A DNA stretch of 64,000 bases from Branchipolynoe longqiensis (lineage: Eukaryota > Annelida > Polychaeta > Phyllodocida > Polynoidae): positions 49,008,691-49,072,690 of the forward strand of contig CM059189.1 of NCBI GenBank assembly GCA_030323885.1, given 5' to 3'. Below the pieces are notes generated by a model. That model searched no databases. It was not told the DNA's origin and saw only the letters and a list, made by a program, of their open reading frames with translations. Shown here in pieces: positions 51,375 to 62,250 of the stretch. The position numbers and the translations under genes are program-made. Every line of letters begins with the position of its first letter. The first letter of the stretch is position 1.

Positions 51375-54300
51375 ATGTCGTTACCGGGGTTGAAGCCTCC
51401 CGGGCCGTTGAGCTTGGAGGACAACTTGTCTGCGAATTGGAAGACGTGGATTCACGCTTTCAATATATACGCTACGGCGGCAGGAGTACAGAGCCGAAGT
51501 GAAAAGGTTCAATGTTGCGTGTTCCTGCACGTGGCCGGTGCGGACGCACAAAAAGTGCATCAGGCGATGAGATTCGCTGCGGGAGAAGTTGACAAACTTC
51601 GGCCGTTGAAGGAAGCATTCAGAGAATACTGCGAGGGTAAAACCAACATTACCGTCACTCGGTACAAGTTTAATACCTTCAACCAAGGCCAGGAAAGCAT
51701 GGACACATACGTGCGGGAGCTGAGACATCGCGTAGGTCAGTGTCAGTACGGCGAGTTGGAAGAATCGTTGTTATGTGACAGACTGGTCAGTGGCATAAAG
51801 TGCGACAAACTAAGAGATCGTTTGCTCCAGACGCCTAAGCTGACTTTGACGGGATGTGAGGAGATGTGTCGCATGAGCGAGCATCATACTAAACAGCTCT
51901 CCAGTGGTATCGTCGAGTGCGCATTGGATGCGATACGGCAGCGCGAGCCGGGCCGACCGGCGGCACGGGCGGCGGCAGCACAGCGGCCGAGAGACGGACG
52001 GCCGGCGGCAGGTGCCAGCCGTGAGTACCGGGGCAAAGCCGGTGTCGCTCAAGTCAAGTGCAGCTGGTGTGGATATGCGCATCGGCGGGACCGTGAGGCC
52101 TGTCCCGCTAAAGGCAAAGCATGCGACGTGTGTAGTAAAATTGGCCATTTCGCAAAAGTGTGTCGGAGTAAAGCGACAGCAGTAAATGAGATCGCGCTTG
52201 ACGATGATGAAGGCTGGGATGACGACCAGGCTGAGACCGAAGCCGATTTGTTTGTTGGAGCGGTATCAACAGATCGGGAGGGCGACGCCGAGTTATGGTA
52301 CGCGACCATACCTGTGGATGGGTTTGAAGTTCATTTCAAACTTGACACAGGGTCACAGGCCAACATCATTCCAGTAGGAATATTCAAGCAGATGAAATCG
52401 GCGACGATGTCGAAATCGCAATGCCGGTTGGTGACGTATTCAGGCCAGCGGATAAAGCCACTCGGTGAGACGAATCTTCAAGTACGTGGCCAGTGGCTAC
52501 GTTTCCAGATCACCGACACGGGATGTCCGATTCTGGGAAAGGACGCGTGCGTACGAATGCGCATACTGTCCCGCATTGACAGTGTGCAGAAGGAGGCGGC
52601 CGGCGACAAGTGTGACAGTGCCCACAGGCAAGCTACAGACATGGTAACTACATTTCATGATGTATTTAGTGGGTTGGGCACTATTAAAGTGGAGGCAAAA
52701 ATTCATGTAGATGACACGGTGCCGCCAGTAGTGGATCCTCCCAGACGAGTGCCTCATGCCATTGAGGATAAAGTACGAAGTGAACTTGATAGAATGCTTG
52801 AGCTAGGTGTGATTGTTGAGGAGACCGAGCCAACCCCATGGGTAAATTCGATCACAATAGTAAAGAAGAATGATAAAATCCGCATTTGCTTAGATCCAAC
52901 CAAACTTAATAAGGCGATCAAGCGGGGACCATATCCGACTAGGACTATTGAGGAGGTGGTCGCAAAGCTGGAAGGAGCTAAATATTTTTCGGTGGTAGAC
53001 GCGAAAAGTGGATACTGGCAGATTCAGCTAGACACTGACAGTTCAAAGTTGTGTACCTTCAACACGCCGTGGGGCCGGTTTCGGTATACTAGGTTGCCGT
53101 TCGGCATCAAAACCGCCGGCGACATATTCATCTATGAAATGAACAGAATCCTGCATGACTTAAAGGGCGTCAATGTAATAACTGATGATATTCTTGTGTA
53201 TGGTAACTCACTGCATGAACACAATGAAAATTTGAAAGCAGTTCTAGAGCGAGCAAGACAAGTCAATTTGCGCTTAAACCCAGCTAAATCGAGTATATGC
53301 AAGCGCAGGGTTGAATATGTAGGTCATGTAATTTCTGAACACGGTATTACACCTAACAAAGAAAGAATACAAGCCATTACTGACATGCCCACACCCACAA
53401 ATAAGCAATCAGTGCAACGGTTTCTCGGAATGATAGCATACGTTGCAAAATTTCTTCCCAATTTGGCGGAGATCACTAAACCATTACGCGTACTAACTAA
53501 CAAAGAAACCGCTTGGCATTGGGAAGCCGAGCAAGTAAAGGCATTTGAAAAGTTAAAAGTAATGATAACACGGGCTCCCATTCTCCGTTTCTATGATGTT
53601 CACAAAGTAATCACTCTACAAGTAGATGCGTCCAAGTCGGGACTCGGCGCAGCTTTGATGCAGGAAGGGCATCCGATTGCCATGGCTTCTAAGGCTCTGG
53701 ATGCTACACAAAGTAGCTATGCTGTCATTGAGAAGGAGCTTTTGGCCATATGCTTTGGATGCACTAAATTTCACAATTACATTTTTGGAAAAAAAGTACG
53801 CATCGAAACGGATCATAAGCCCTTGGTATCAATTGTAGATAAGCCTCTCCATCAATTGTCTGCCCGTATGCAACGCATGCGTATGCGTCTGCAAAACTAT
53901 GATCTAGAGTTGGTACATATCAAAGGTTGTAATATGTTCGTTGCAGATGCCCTCTCCCGCGACCACAGCACCAAAACCGGACCCGGCGACCTGTTTGACA
54001 ATGAGATAAGCGTGGCGGCGATAGGGGTGGTGCAAGGGTGTATGCAGCAGATCAGATCTGAAACGGGACGAGACAGTGAGTTGATTACGGTGGCCAACAT
54101 GGTTGACAATGGGTGGCCGGAAGACAAACATAAGGTGCCGGCTGAAGCACTACCATACCACACATTCCGGCACGAAATTACAAGGCAAGGGGATGTGTTG
54201 TTAAAAGGTAATAGAATAATCGTACCGAAGCAAGTGCGTAAATCAGTGCTTAACAAGCTACACGAGACGCATCAGGGTATCATGAAAAGTAAAACATTAG

Positions 54301-55304
54301 CGAGAGAGCATGTGTTTTGGCCAGGGATGCAAACTCAGTTGGAAGATTTAATTCAGAGGTGTGGCTTATGCCAGCAGCATAGAAACAAACAACACAAGGA
54401 ACCATTGCAACCCCATGACATACCATGCATTCCATACAACAAAGTAGGAGCTGATTTATTTCAGTTAGGGGACCAGCATTACTTAATATTGGTTGACTAT
54501 TTTTCCAAATATCCGGAAGTAATAGAGTTGCAGAGTACTACGAGCAAGGCAGTTATAGGCATGATGAAACAGGTGTTTGGCAGACACGGTATTCCAGCGG
54601 TAGTAGTTTCCGATAACGGGCCACAGTTTGCAAGCGTAGAGTATAAGGAATTTGCAGCTGAATATGATTTTCAGGTTGTATTTTCCAGCCCGCACTATCC
54701 ACAAAGTAATGGTCAAGCGGAGCGACACATCCAAACAGTCAAAACGATGATGAAAAAGGCCAGAAAAGAATCGAAGGATTATAATCTGGCGTTGCTTAAC
54801 TTCCGGAACACTCCGGTGATAGGATTGGATGCCTCGCCGGCTCAGTTGTTAATGAGTCGGAAACTCAGATCGAAACTACCAATATTAAGTAAACATTTAA
54901 AACCTAAGGCAGTAACAATACGACACAAGCAAATACAAAAAATACAATCTACCCAAAAGGGATTCTATGATCGACACGCAGGCCGGCCATACAGACAGCT
55001 ACAAGCAGGGGAGCAGGTACAATACCTCACGCACAAGGGAGACTGGGCACCCGGGGTTATCGTGAGAGAGAAGGGAAAAGACTCAGGGAGCTATGGGATA
55101 TTGAATAACAAAGGACTCACAGTAAAAAGGAATAGGAAACACATTTTCCCGACACGTGGCAACGCGCGTCCCATTCGCCAGGGCATCAAGACGCCGGTGC
55201 CACAGTCTGATAGCGGTAATGTAACGACCGGAGCACAGGCCACGCCTTATCGCACTCGGCGCGGCCGAGCGATTAGGCCGGTCGAAAGGCTAGGATATCG
55301 CTAG
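51375..55304 (+). CDS. gag-pol: Ty3-type Gag-Pol polyprotein
   Basis: A single open frame of about 1309 codons from ATG 51375; an alternative ATG at 51345 would overlap the LTR/PBS edge. Gag comes first and ends in two zinc knuckles near 52060-52175 (CSWCGYAHRRDREAC, CDVCSKIGHFAKVC). The protease has FKLDTGSQANI (DTGS at 52344). The RT has VVDAKSGYWQIQLD and VITDDILVYG (53176-53205; Tyr of YxDD replaced by Ile, as the VxADD-type clades also do). RNase H follows with LQVDASKSGLGAAL, EKELLAI and ETDHKPL. The integrase has a zinc-binding HETHQG..CGLCQ region, then Asp in VGADLFQ, Asp in VVSDNGPQFA and Glu in NGQAERH, and a C-terminal module. All catalytic residues are present. No frameshift separates gag and pol, so Gag and Pol must be made from one product. 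Closest in style to the K02A2.6-like polyproteins of invertebrates. Confidence 0.95.
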   Translation: MSLPGLKPPGPLSLEDNLSANWKTWIHAFNIYATAAGVQSRSEKVQCCVFLHVAGADAQKVHQAMRFAAGEVDKLRPLKEAFREYCEGKTNITVTRYKFNTFNQGQESMDTYVRELRHRVGQCQYGELEESLLCDRLVSGIKCDKLRDRLLQTPKLTLTGCEEMCRMSEHHTKQLSSGIVECALDAIRQREPGRPAARAAAAQRPRDGRPAAGASREYRGKAGVAQVKCSWCGYAHRRDREACPAKGKACDVCSKIGHFAKVCRSKATAVNEIALDDDEGWDDDQAETEADLFVGAVSTDREGDAELWYATIPVDGFEVHFKLDTGSQANIIPVGIFKQMKSATMSKSQCRLVTYSGQRIKPLGETNLQVRGQWLRFQITDTGCPILGKDACVRMRILSRIDSVQKEAAGDKCDSAHRQATDMVTTFHDVFSGLGTIKVEAKIHVDDTVPPVVDPPRRVPHAIEDKVRSELDRMLELGVIVEETEPTPWVNSITIVKKNDKIRICLDPTKLNKAIKRGPYPTRTIEEVVAKLEGAKYFSVVDAKSGYWQIQLDTDSSKLCTFNTPWGRFRYTRLPFGIKTAGDIFIYEMNRILHDLKGVNVITDDILVYGNSLHEHNENLKAVLERARQVNLRLNPAKSSICKRRVEYVGHVISEHGITPNKERIQAITDMPTPTNKQSVQRFLGMIAYVAKFLPNLAEITKPLRVLTNKETAWHWEAEQVKAFEKLKVMITRAPILRFYDVHKVITLQVDASKSGLGAALMQEGHPIAMASKALDATQSSYAVIEKELLAICFGCTKFHNYIFGKKVRIETDHKPLVSIVDKPLHQLSARMQRMRMRLQNYDLELVHIKGCNMFVADALSRDHSTKTGPGDLFDNEISVAAIGVVQGCMQQIRSETGRDSELITVANMVDNGWPEDKHKVPAEALPYHTFRHEITRQGDVLLKGNRIIVPKQVRKSVLNKLHETHQGIMKSKTLAREHVFWPGMQTQLEDLIQRCGLCQQHRNKQHKEPLQPHDIPCIPYNKVGADLFQLGDQHYLILVDYFSKYPEVIELQSTTSKAVIGMMKQVFGRHGIPAVVVSDNGPQFASVEYKEFAAEYDFQVVFSSPHYPQSNGQAERHIQTVKTMMKKARKESKDYNLALLNFRNTPVIGLDASPAQLLMSRKLRSKLPILSKHLKPKAVTIRHKQIQKIQSTQKGFYDRHAGRPYRQLQAGEQVQYLTHKGDWAPGVIVREKGKDSGSYGILNNKGLTVKRNRKHIFPTRGNARPIRQGIKTPVPQSDSGNVTTGAQATPYRTRRGRAIRPVERLGYR

Positions 55305-55937
55305 TAGAATTAAAGCTTGACACGCTTATCAGCAAGCTGTCGGCTTTAACACCAATTAAAAGTCTGTGAAACGTATGGTAAGATTAGGTTAACTCTGTAG
55401 TGAGGCAAGTCTCAGTAGTATACGGAACAAGTCCAGATAAGGCCAGTGCCGAACTCGGAACTTGGGGTGAAGTTCTATTCTGAGAAACTACATCTGTTGT
55501 TTCACAAAATTGTTTGACAGCATGTGCATGCAGCAACGTACAAATATACCCGACTGCATGATAAATGCTGCCCACTGACTATCCTGTGCAAGTTATACAC
55601 TCGCACTTACATGTTTTATAGCATCGTTGTTTTGTTTGTGTATCGGTATACTTAACTTCGTTTTAGTTCTCAAAGGGGAGATAGTAGTCGGTATGTTGAG
55701 ATCGGTAGTTGGTATGTTGAGATCTGACGCTATGGACAAAAGCGGTTCTGAGAACTGCGCGTCAACCAGTCCAAGGGCGAGTATGTCAACTACACAGGAC
55801 TAGGACTGAACTCTGACGCACGGGGTTGAATCCCAGCTGTGCGAGGCGGACTCATTGGGTGAATGTAACCATATTAAAACCGTGCATGCCATTTGTGTTT
55901 ATTCCAGTTCATCTTATATTGTATCCAAAAAGGGAGA
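55305..55937 (+). other. Ty3 3' non-coding region with polypurine tract
   Basis: 633 bp between the pol stop and the 3' LTR. No env-like frame. The purine-rich AAAAAGGGAGA at 55927-55937 is the plus-strand primer site. Near-duplicate GTCGGTATGTTGAGATC / GTTGGTATGTTGAGATC occur at about 55688 and 55708. Confidence 0.8.
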
Positions 55938-56075
55938 TGTTATGTATTGTACCCGGCTGGGGCGCTGGGCACCAGCGAGCGCTGCGAGGTACCAGGGTAG
56001 CGGCGGTTGAGATAAATAAAGCATTGAGTAACTAGACGTCGACACGTGCAGTTGTGTTACACTCATTCCATCACA
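55938..56075 (+). repeat. 3' LTR of Ty3 element
   Basis: Identical to the 5' LTR. Its AATAAA at 56015-56020 would direct polyadenylation of the element RNA. Followed by target duplication ACCAC. Confidence 0.95.
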
Positions 56076-56165
56076 ACCACCACCACCAAGTGGCGTGGCT
56101 CCCCTGGCCATCACCTGCCTTGAGCTGAGTGTGTGGTGATCCATGACTAGCAGAGGGGGGAGGGG
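56076..56165 (+). repeat. Dispersed repeat R2, copy 2, right part
   Basis: Continues R2 after Ty3: ACCACCACCACCAAGTGGCG, GGCTCCCCTGGCCATCACCT, GCCTTGAGCTGAG. Then GACTAGCAGAGGGGGG, the empty site corresponding to the MITE insertion in copy 1. Confidence 0.75.
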
Positions 56166-56206
56166 GTAGTGGGTAGAGCTCCAAGTGCCCCTTACACACT
56201 ATCTTT

Positions 56207-56411
56207 AAGCCGTGTTCACACCGGGAAAGTAAATCGATTCGTAGAAATCGACTTGTATATTTCGGGTTACATTTCGCGTGTGAACGGGCATCTGAGTCGA
56301 ATTAGGGCTGAATCGATTCCTGTGATCCGGATAGTGTAAACCACTTGTCGAGGTAGTTTTTGTGAGTCGATTTCTGTGAATCGATTTATTTTGCCCATGT
56401 GGACGCACTGA
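56207..56411. mobile_element. 205-bp MITE-like inverted repeat
   Basis: Left AAGCCGTGTTCACACCGGGA and AAGTAAATCGATTCGTAGAA; the right end (complement) reads CAGTGCGTCCACATGGGCAA and AATAAATCGATTCACAGAAA. Arms are about 45 bp with roughly 75% match. GTGTGAACGGGCATC lies inside. TSD not resolved. Confidence 0.6.
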
Positions 56412-56688
56412 GGCGGATTAAGGACGTCACACGCATGTATCACTGTACAAGTTGTTTCCCCCATTACAAGGACACTTCTGCCGTACAAGTTGTTCCCTTA
56501 TAAAACCACGTGATGGGGGGACACAATAGCAGTTCTCCTTCCACGTTCCGTTACCATACAACAAACCTCTCGCAGTTACCACACAAACTACCCCTTTTCC
56601 CACACAAGCTGATCCCACCACCACACAAGGTGCCCTCTCGGCACACAGCCCCTGTCCGTGTTACACATGATCATACAATCTCTGCAGA

Positions 56689-57078
56689 ATGTTAGAATCT
56701 CACTGCGCACACTCAGCAGAGAACAGCGAACTGAAAGCAACATGGCGCCGACAGCAGCCGTCTGCTTCACGTTAGCGGTCCGGTCTCCATTGGTGCAGTG
56801 TAAATTCCGTTGTATCTGTGCGGGAGGTCATGGGTTTGATTTAGTTACCACCGAGTCAAACCAAAGACTTAACAAATTGATACTTGTCACTACCTGGCCT
56901 GGTGCTTGTCATGACTAGGATAGGGCAAGGAGCAATGAAATGAGGGGAGCCAAGTGTCTGCAGTTGAGTATAATCAGCGGATGCTAAAAAAGAATGCTAG
57001 AATGTCACTGCGCACGCTCAGCAGGGAACAGCTACCTCAAAGCAAATGGCGCCGACAGGGGGCGGAGGCGTCTGCTTT
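56689..57078 (+). repeat. Direct repeat of about 85 bp, 300 bp apart, around a SINE fragment
   Basis: 56689-56772 (TTAGAATCTCACTGCGCACA, CTCAGCAGAGAACAGC, ATGGCGCCGACAG) and 56994-57078 (CTAGAATGTCACTGCGCACG, CTCAGCAGGGAACAGC, ATGGCGCCGACAG) are direct copies. They enclose a partial SINE-A. Confidence 0.7.
56815..56960 (+). mobile_element. SINE-A 5' half with alternative 3' end
   Basis: Starts near TGTGCGGGAGGTCATGGG and GAGTCAAACCAAAGACTTA, then GATAGGGCAAGGAG, then AATGAAATGAGGGGAGCC in place of the usual tail. Same breakpoint as at 20755. Confidence 0.6.
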
Positions 57079-57159
57079 GTGAACTCATATTATAACCGCG
57101 TCAGCAGGACCAAGGCGTAATTTTGATTGTGAGGTGTCGTTATTGTGTGGGGCCCCATG

Positions 57160-59555
57160 TGACCAGCAGCACCCCGCCATACCAGCCTACACATTAGCAC
57201 CCCACCATACCAGCCTACACAGCAGCACCCCACCATACCACTCTACCCAGAAGCACCCCACCATACCAGCCTACACAGCAGCACCCCACCATACCAGCCT
57301 ACACAGCAGCACCCCACCATACCAGCCTACACAGCAGCACCCCACCATACCAGTCTACACAGAAGCACCCCACCATACCAGCCTACACAGCAGCACCCCG
57401 CCATACCAGCCTACACAGGAGCACCCCACCATACCAGCCTACACAGCAGCACCCCGCCATACCAGCCTACACAGCAGCACCCCGCCATACCAGCCTACAC
57501 AGCAGCACCCCACCATACCAGCCTACACAGGAGCACCCCACCATACCAGCCTACACAGCAGCACCCCACCATACCAGCCTACATAGAAGCACCCCACCAT
57601 ACCAGCCTACACAGCAACACCCCACCATACCAGCCTACACAGCAGCACCCGACCATACCAGCCTACACAGCAGCACCCCGCCATACCAGCCTACACAGCA
57701 GCACCCCGCCATACCAGCCTACACAGCAGCACCCCGCCATACCAGCCTACACAGGAGCACCCCACCATACCAGCCTACACAGCAGCACCCCACCATACCA
57801 GCCCACACAGCAGCACCCCACCATGCCAGCCTACACAGCAGCACCCCGCCATACCAGCCTACACAGCAGCACCCTGCCATACCAGCCTATACAGCAGCAT
57901 CCCACCATACCAGCCTACGCAGCAGCACCCTGCCATACCAGCCTACACAGAAGCACCCCACCATACCAGCCTACACAGCAGCACCCCACCATACCAGCCT
58001 ACACAGCAGCACCCCGCCATACCAGCCTACACAGCAGCACCCCACCATACCAGCCTACACAGCAGCACCCCACCATACCAGCCTACACAGCAGCACCCCA
58101 CCATACCAGCCTACACAGCAGCACCCCGCCATACCAGCCTACACAGCAGCACCCCACCATACCAGCCTACACAGCAGCACCCTGCCATACCAGCCTACAC
58201 AGCAGCCCCCTCCATACCAGCCTACGCAGCAGCACCCCACCATACCAGCCTACACAGCAGCACCCCACCATACCAGCCTACACAGCAGCACCCTGCCATA
58301 GCAGCCGACACAGCAGCACCCCACCATACCAGCCTACACAGTAGCACCCCATCATACCAGCCTACACAGCAGCACCCCGCCATACCAGCCTACACAGCAG
58401 CATCCCACCATACCAGCCTACACAGCAGCACCCCACCATACCAGCCTACACATCAGCACCCCACCATACCAGCCTACACAGCAGCACCCCGCCATACCAG
58501 CCTACACAGGAGCACCCCACCATACCAGCCTACACAGCAGCACCCCGCCATACCAGCCTACACAGCAGCACCCCGCCATACCAGTCTGCACAGCAGCACC
58601 CCACCATACCAGCCTGCACAGAAGCACCCCACCATACCAGCCTACACAGCAGCACCCCGCCATACCAGCCTACACAGCAGCACCCCGCCATACCAGCCTA
58701 CAGAGCAGCACCCCACCATACCAGCCTACATAGCAGCACCCCACCATACCAGCCTACACAGCAGCACCCCACCATACCAGTCTACACAGCAGCACCCCAC
58801 CATACCAGCCTACACAGCAGCATCCCGCCATACCAGCCTATGCAGCAGCACCCCACATACCAGCCTACACAGCAGCACGCTGCTGGTAAGACCCCGCCAT
58901 ACCATCCTACATAGCAGCACCCCGCCATACCAGCCTGCACAGCAGCACCCCGCCCTACCAGCCTACACAGCAGCACCCCACCATACCAGCCTACACAGCA
59001 GTACCCCGCCCTACCAGCCTACAGAGCAGCACACCACCATACCAGCCTACACAGCAGCACCCCCCATACCAGCCTACACAGCAGCACCCCACCATACCAG
59101 CCTACACATCAGCACCCCACCATACCAGCCTACACAGCAGCACCCCCGCCATACCAGCCTACACAGGAGCACCCCACCATACCAGCCGACACAGCAGCAC
59201 CCCACCATACCAGCCTACACAGCAGCACCCCGCCATACCGGTCTACACATCAGCACCCCACCATACCAGCCTGCACAAAAGCACCCCACCATACCAGCCT
59301 GCACAAAAGCACCCCACCATACCAGCCTACACAGCAGCACCCCGCCATACCAGCCTACACAGCAGCACACCACCATACCAGCCTCCACAGCAGCACACCA
59401 CCATACCAGCCTACACAGCAGCACCCCACCATACCAGCCTACACAGCTGCACCCCGCCATACCAGCCTCCATAGCAGCACCCTGCTGGTAACATCCCTAC
59501 ACAGCAGCACCCCATCATACCAGCCTACACAGCAGCACCCCGCCATACCATACCA
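57160..59555. repeat. 28-bp satellite, about 85 copies
   Basis: Monomer CCAGCCTACACAGCAGCACC, CCACCATA (or CCGCCATA). 28 is not a multiple of 3, so three frames rotate through a stop-free unit, giving the long HTSLHSSTPPYQPTQ open frames. Two blocks contain a short CGCTGCTGGTAAGAC or CCTGCTGGTAACATC variant (58880, 59480), hinting at a larger duplication. Confidence 0.96.
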
Positions 59556-60116
59556 GCTCATGTTTGTTCCAGTGGTGCCCACCTGCAGGTTCTGATAATC
59601 CTACTGGTATTGCGTTGAAAGCTGAAGCCCGAGTGGTGGTAGCCACGAGCTTGCTAGAGGGGTCTTGGGCATGGCTCCCCAAACATTTGTTTAAAGCTAG
59701 CTCTAAAGTGGGTTATTTGAGGGCATTTCTAACGGGTTATAAGCCGATATTTTAACATACGTATAACGTGATATTTATTTGTATTTAATCAAAGGTATAG
59801 GAATTCGTACAACTGTTCAGAAATGCGTCCAATTTTGGGGTCGATCTGTGACTCGTGAGGTGACTGATCAGAACCTTCCATTTCCATGATTCTCATGGAA
59901 TTTCGTGAGAGTTGGCAACACTGTTGTTCGCAAACTGTTGGGTGTCAGAGTGAAGCATGAAGCTCATATTGCGTATTGCCGCACGCTAATCCTAAGACGT
60001 AAAACCCTGTTCATTCACGCATCCTGTAAATTGAAACGTGTCAACCAGGCCATTTTGTTTGGGAACGCCCTGCTTGTGGCGTCATAACACGTCCCTTCCC
60101 TATCTGATTTTTTTAA
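59556..60116. other. Unique-looking sequence, no gene seen
   Basis: Small hairpin CCATGATTCTCATGG at 59884-59898. No frame longer than 63 codons and no motif. Confidence 0.5.
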
Positions 60117-60373
60117 GCTGCATAATTTGATGGAGCGTCAAATTTTCAAAACCAAAACAATTATCTAGATTTGAATCTACATATCTAACTTAGATACTGA
60201 TAGGCTTATTAAGGATTTGTTGCCACATAGAACGGCATACTGAGTCAATTAAATAAAACTTGTTACTGCTGAAGGCAATGGCGTCAGAGTTTTGGTGTGC
60301 ATGCCAAAACTAACTTTACATGTTTGCACTTCAAATATCTCAAAAGTTAGGCATTTAAAATACTTGTTGCTAG
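60117..60373 (+). repeat. Dispersed repeat R1, copy 2
   Basis: Same orientation and block order as 24464-24690: TCAAATTTTCAAAACCAAAA, TAACTTAGATACTGATAGGC, TTATTAAGGATTTG, TGAGTCAATTAAA, TTTACATGTTTGCACTTCAA. Confidence 0.65.
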
Positions 60374-60614
60374 GTTTGTTGAAATGATATCACTGTTAGG
60401 TGAATGTCCTTTGTTTCTACGCACATGTGCTGGTTATGTCAATGTCCACCAAGTGTGCTCGTCCACGTGACCAGATGTGAACATGGCTTGGTGCCGCTGG
60501 GGGTGGTGGGGTGGGGGCTAATTGTGTGGCTTCCTGCGTTTAATTTTAAAGGAGAATCTCGGTAATGGAACAACAACATGCTCTTCACCTGATGCTGCAT
60601 CGCCTCCCATTGTC

Positions 60615-61505
60615 TGCCTGCCCACACCTGCCTTCCCACACCTGTCCACACCTGCCTGTCCACACCTGCCTGCCCACACCTGCCTGTCCACACCTGCCTT
60701 CCCACACCTGCCCGCCCACACCTGCCCACCCACATCTGCCTGCCCACACCTGCCTTTCCATACCTGCCTTTCCACACCTGCCTGCCCACACCTGCCCTCC
60801 CACACCTGCCTGCCCACACCTGCCCTCCCACACCTGCCTGTCCACATCTGCCTTCCCACACCTGCCTGTCCACACCTGCCTTCCCACATCTGTCTTCCCA
60901 CACCTGCCTGTCCACACCTGCCTTTCCACACCTGCCTTTCCACACCTGTCTTCCCACACCTGCCCACCCACACCTGATTTTCCACACCTGCCCTCCCACA
61001 CCTGCCTTCTGACAGCCCCTGCCTGTACACACATTCCTTCCCACACCTGCCCGCCCACGCCTGCCTTTCCACACCTGCCTTTCCACACCTGTCTTCCCAC
61101 ACCTGCCAGCCCACACCTGCCTGCCCACACCTTCCCTCCCACACCTGCCTTTCCACACCTGCCCTCCCACACCTGTCTTTCCACACCTGCCTGCCCACAC
61201 CTGCCTGCCCACACCTGCCTTTCCACACCTGCCTTTCCACACCTGCCTGCCCACACCTGCCTGCCCACACCTGCCCTCCCACACCTGCCCTCCCACACCT
61301 GCCCTTCCATACCTGCATACCTGCCTTTCCACACCTGCCTTTCCACACCTGCCCTTCCACACCTGCCCTTCCACACCTGCCTTTCCACACCTGCCTTTCC
61401 ACACCTGCCTTTCCACACCTGCCTGCCCACACCTGCCTTTCCACACCTGCCCTTCCACACCTGCCTTTCCACACCTGCCTTTCCACACCTGCCCACCCAC
61501 ACCTT
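60615..61505. repeat. 14-bp minisatellite CCTGCCTTTCCACA, about 63 copies
   Basis: Units CCTGCCTTTCCACA, CCTGCCTGCCCACA and CCTGCCCTCCCACA are intermixed. The minus strand reads GTGTGGGCAGGCAGG. The very long open frames on both strands (up to 353 codons) result from the stop-free unit. One atypical insertion (TCTGACAGCCCCTGCCTGTA) lies near 61007. Confidence 0.96.
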
Positions 61506-62250
61506 CGCTGTCGATTCTTTGTCAGCCTCAGTCCTCGGCATGGATTAACAAACTCTGTCCCTAAATTGGCAAAAAGTACGGACCTTTGAAAGATGTCCTA
61601 TTATTGAAAAGAAAAGAAGAGAGAGTGTTCACTTGGCAAAAGAATTGTCGGTGATTTTCGTGCACTGGTAAAACGCCATGAAGCATGTTGATGAGGCCAC
61701 CTACCCCCACCTCCCCACACCCCAACCGCATCCGCACCCCACCTCCTGGTTTTATTTAGTTTTATGCATGGTTTTGTTTTGACAGGCTCCTATTTTGAGC
61801 CCGCTAAAGAAAGGCATCCTCATCAGAATGTCCGCTCCTGTGTCTTCATCCCATGCTGCAGACTGTGGTTTCTTCACCCAGACAAATAGTCTGTAAAGAA
61901 TGCCACAGAATAGGTCAAATAATTAAGTTAAGAAACTGAATTCTGTGTACCTGTTATGGTATGATTTACAGATGCCAGTATCTGAGGGAGTGTTAGCACA
62001 CAGGTGCCTATGCATGTGGTCTGTGTATGTGAGTGTGTGCATGTGTGCAGGACCTGGCAAATCCAGGTGGGAGGTGGTGTGTATGTGTGTTAGTGTGTGT
62101 GTGGTGAGCCCTCACTGCCCCACCTGGTGGCAGTTTGCTGAACTAAAGGTGATGCAATATGTCCATGGTCCGTTCACCGACCCAGAGTCCGAGTGTAAAG
62201 CCATCTGGGAAAAAATCAGAAATGAAGTCTGCTTCCGTTCAGACAGAGAA
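61506..62250. other. Low-information region, possible coding fragment at its end
   Basis: Mostly unrecognised. A TG-rich stretch lies at 62015-62105. An open frame ends at 62280 with WWQFAELKVMQYVHG and AIWEKIRNEVCFRSDREGF, which looks protein-like in composition, but I do not recognise a family. It could be upstream LINE or an exon. Confidence 0.35.

Larger units (their letters stand above)
51208..56075 (+). mobile_element. Complete Ty3-type LTR retrotransposon, 4868 bp
   Basis: Identical 138-bp LTRs (51208-51345, 55938-56075) bound a single gag-pol frame. A PBS at 51346 (TGGTGTCAGAGGCGGAACC) resembles the complement of a tRNA-Leu 3' end. The purine tract AAAAAGGGAGA precedes the 3' LTR. 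ACCAC flanks both ends (51203-51207, 56076-56080). The insertion lies in R2; the uninterrupted R2 copies at 24.9 kb and 37.4 kb show the empty site. With no stop codon and no LTR difference, it looks young and possibly active. No env is seen. The 55305-55937 stretch is non-coding. Confidence 0.95.

Noticed and set aside
57134..58344. Pro/Gln/His-rich repetitive protein frames
   Set aside because: A 28-bp satellite shifts frame each unit and has no stop; non-coding.
60439..61548. Open frames of 318-353 codons on both strands resembling collagen-like or cysteine-rich proteins
   Set aside because: A 14-bp repeat lacking stops opens several frames on both strands at once; this is a repeat effect.
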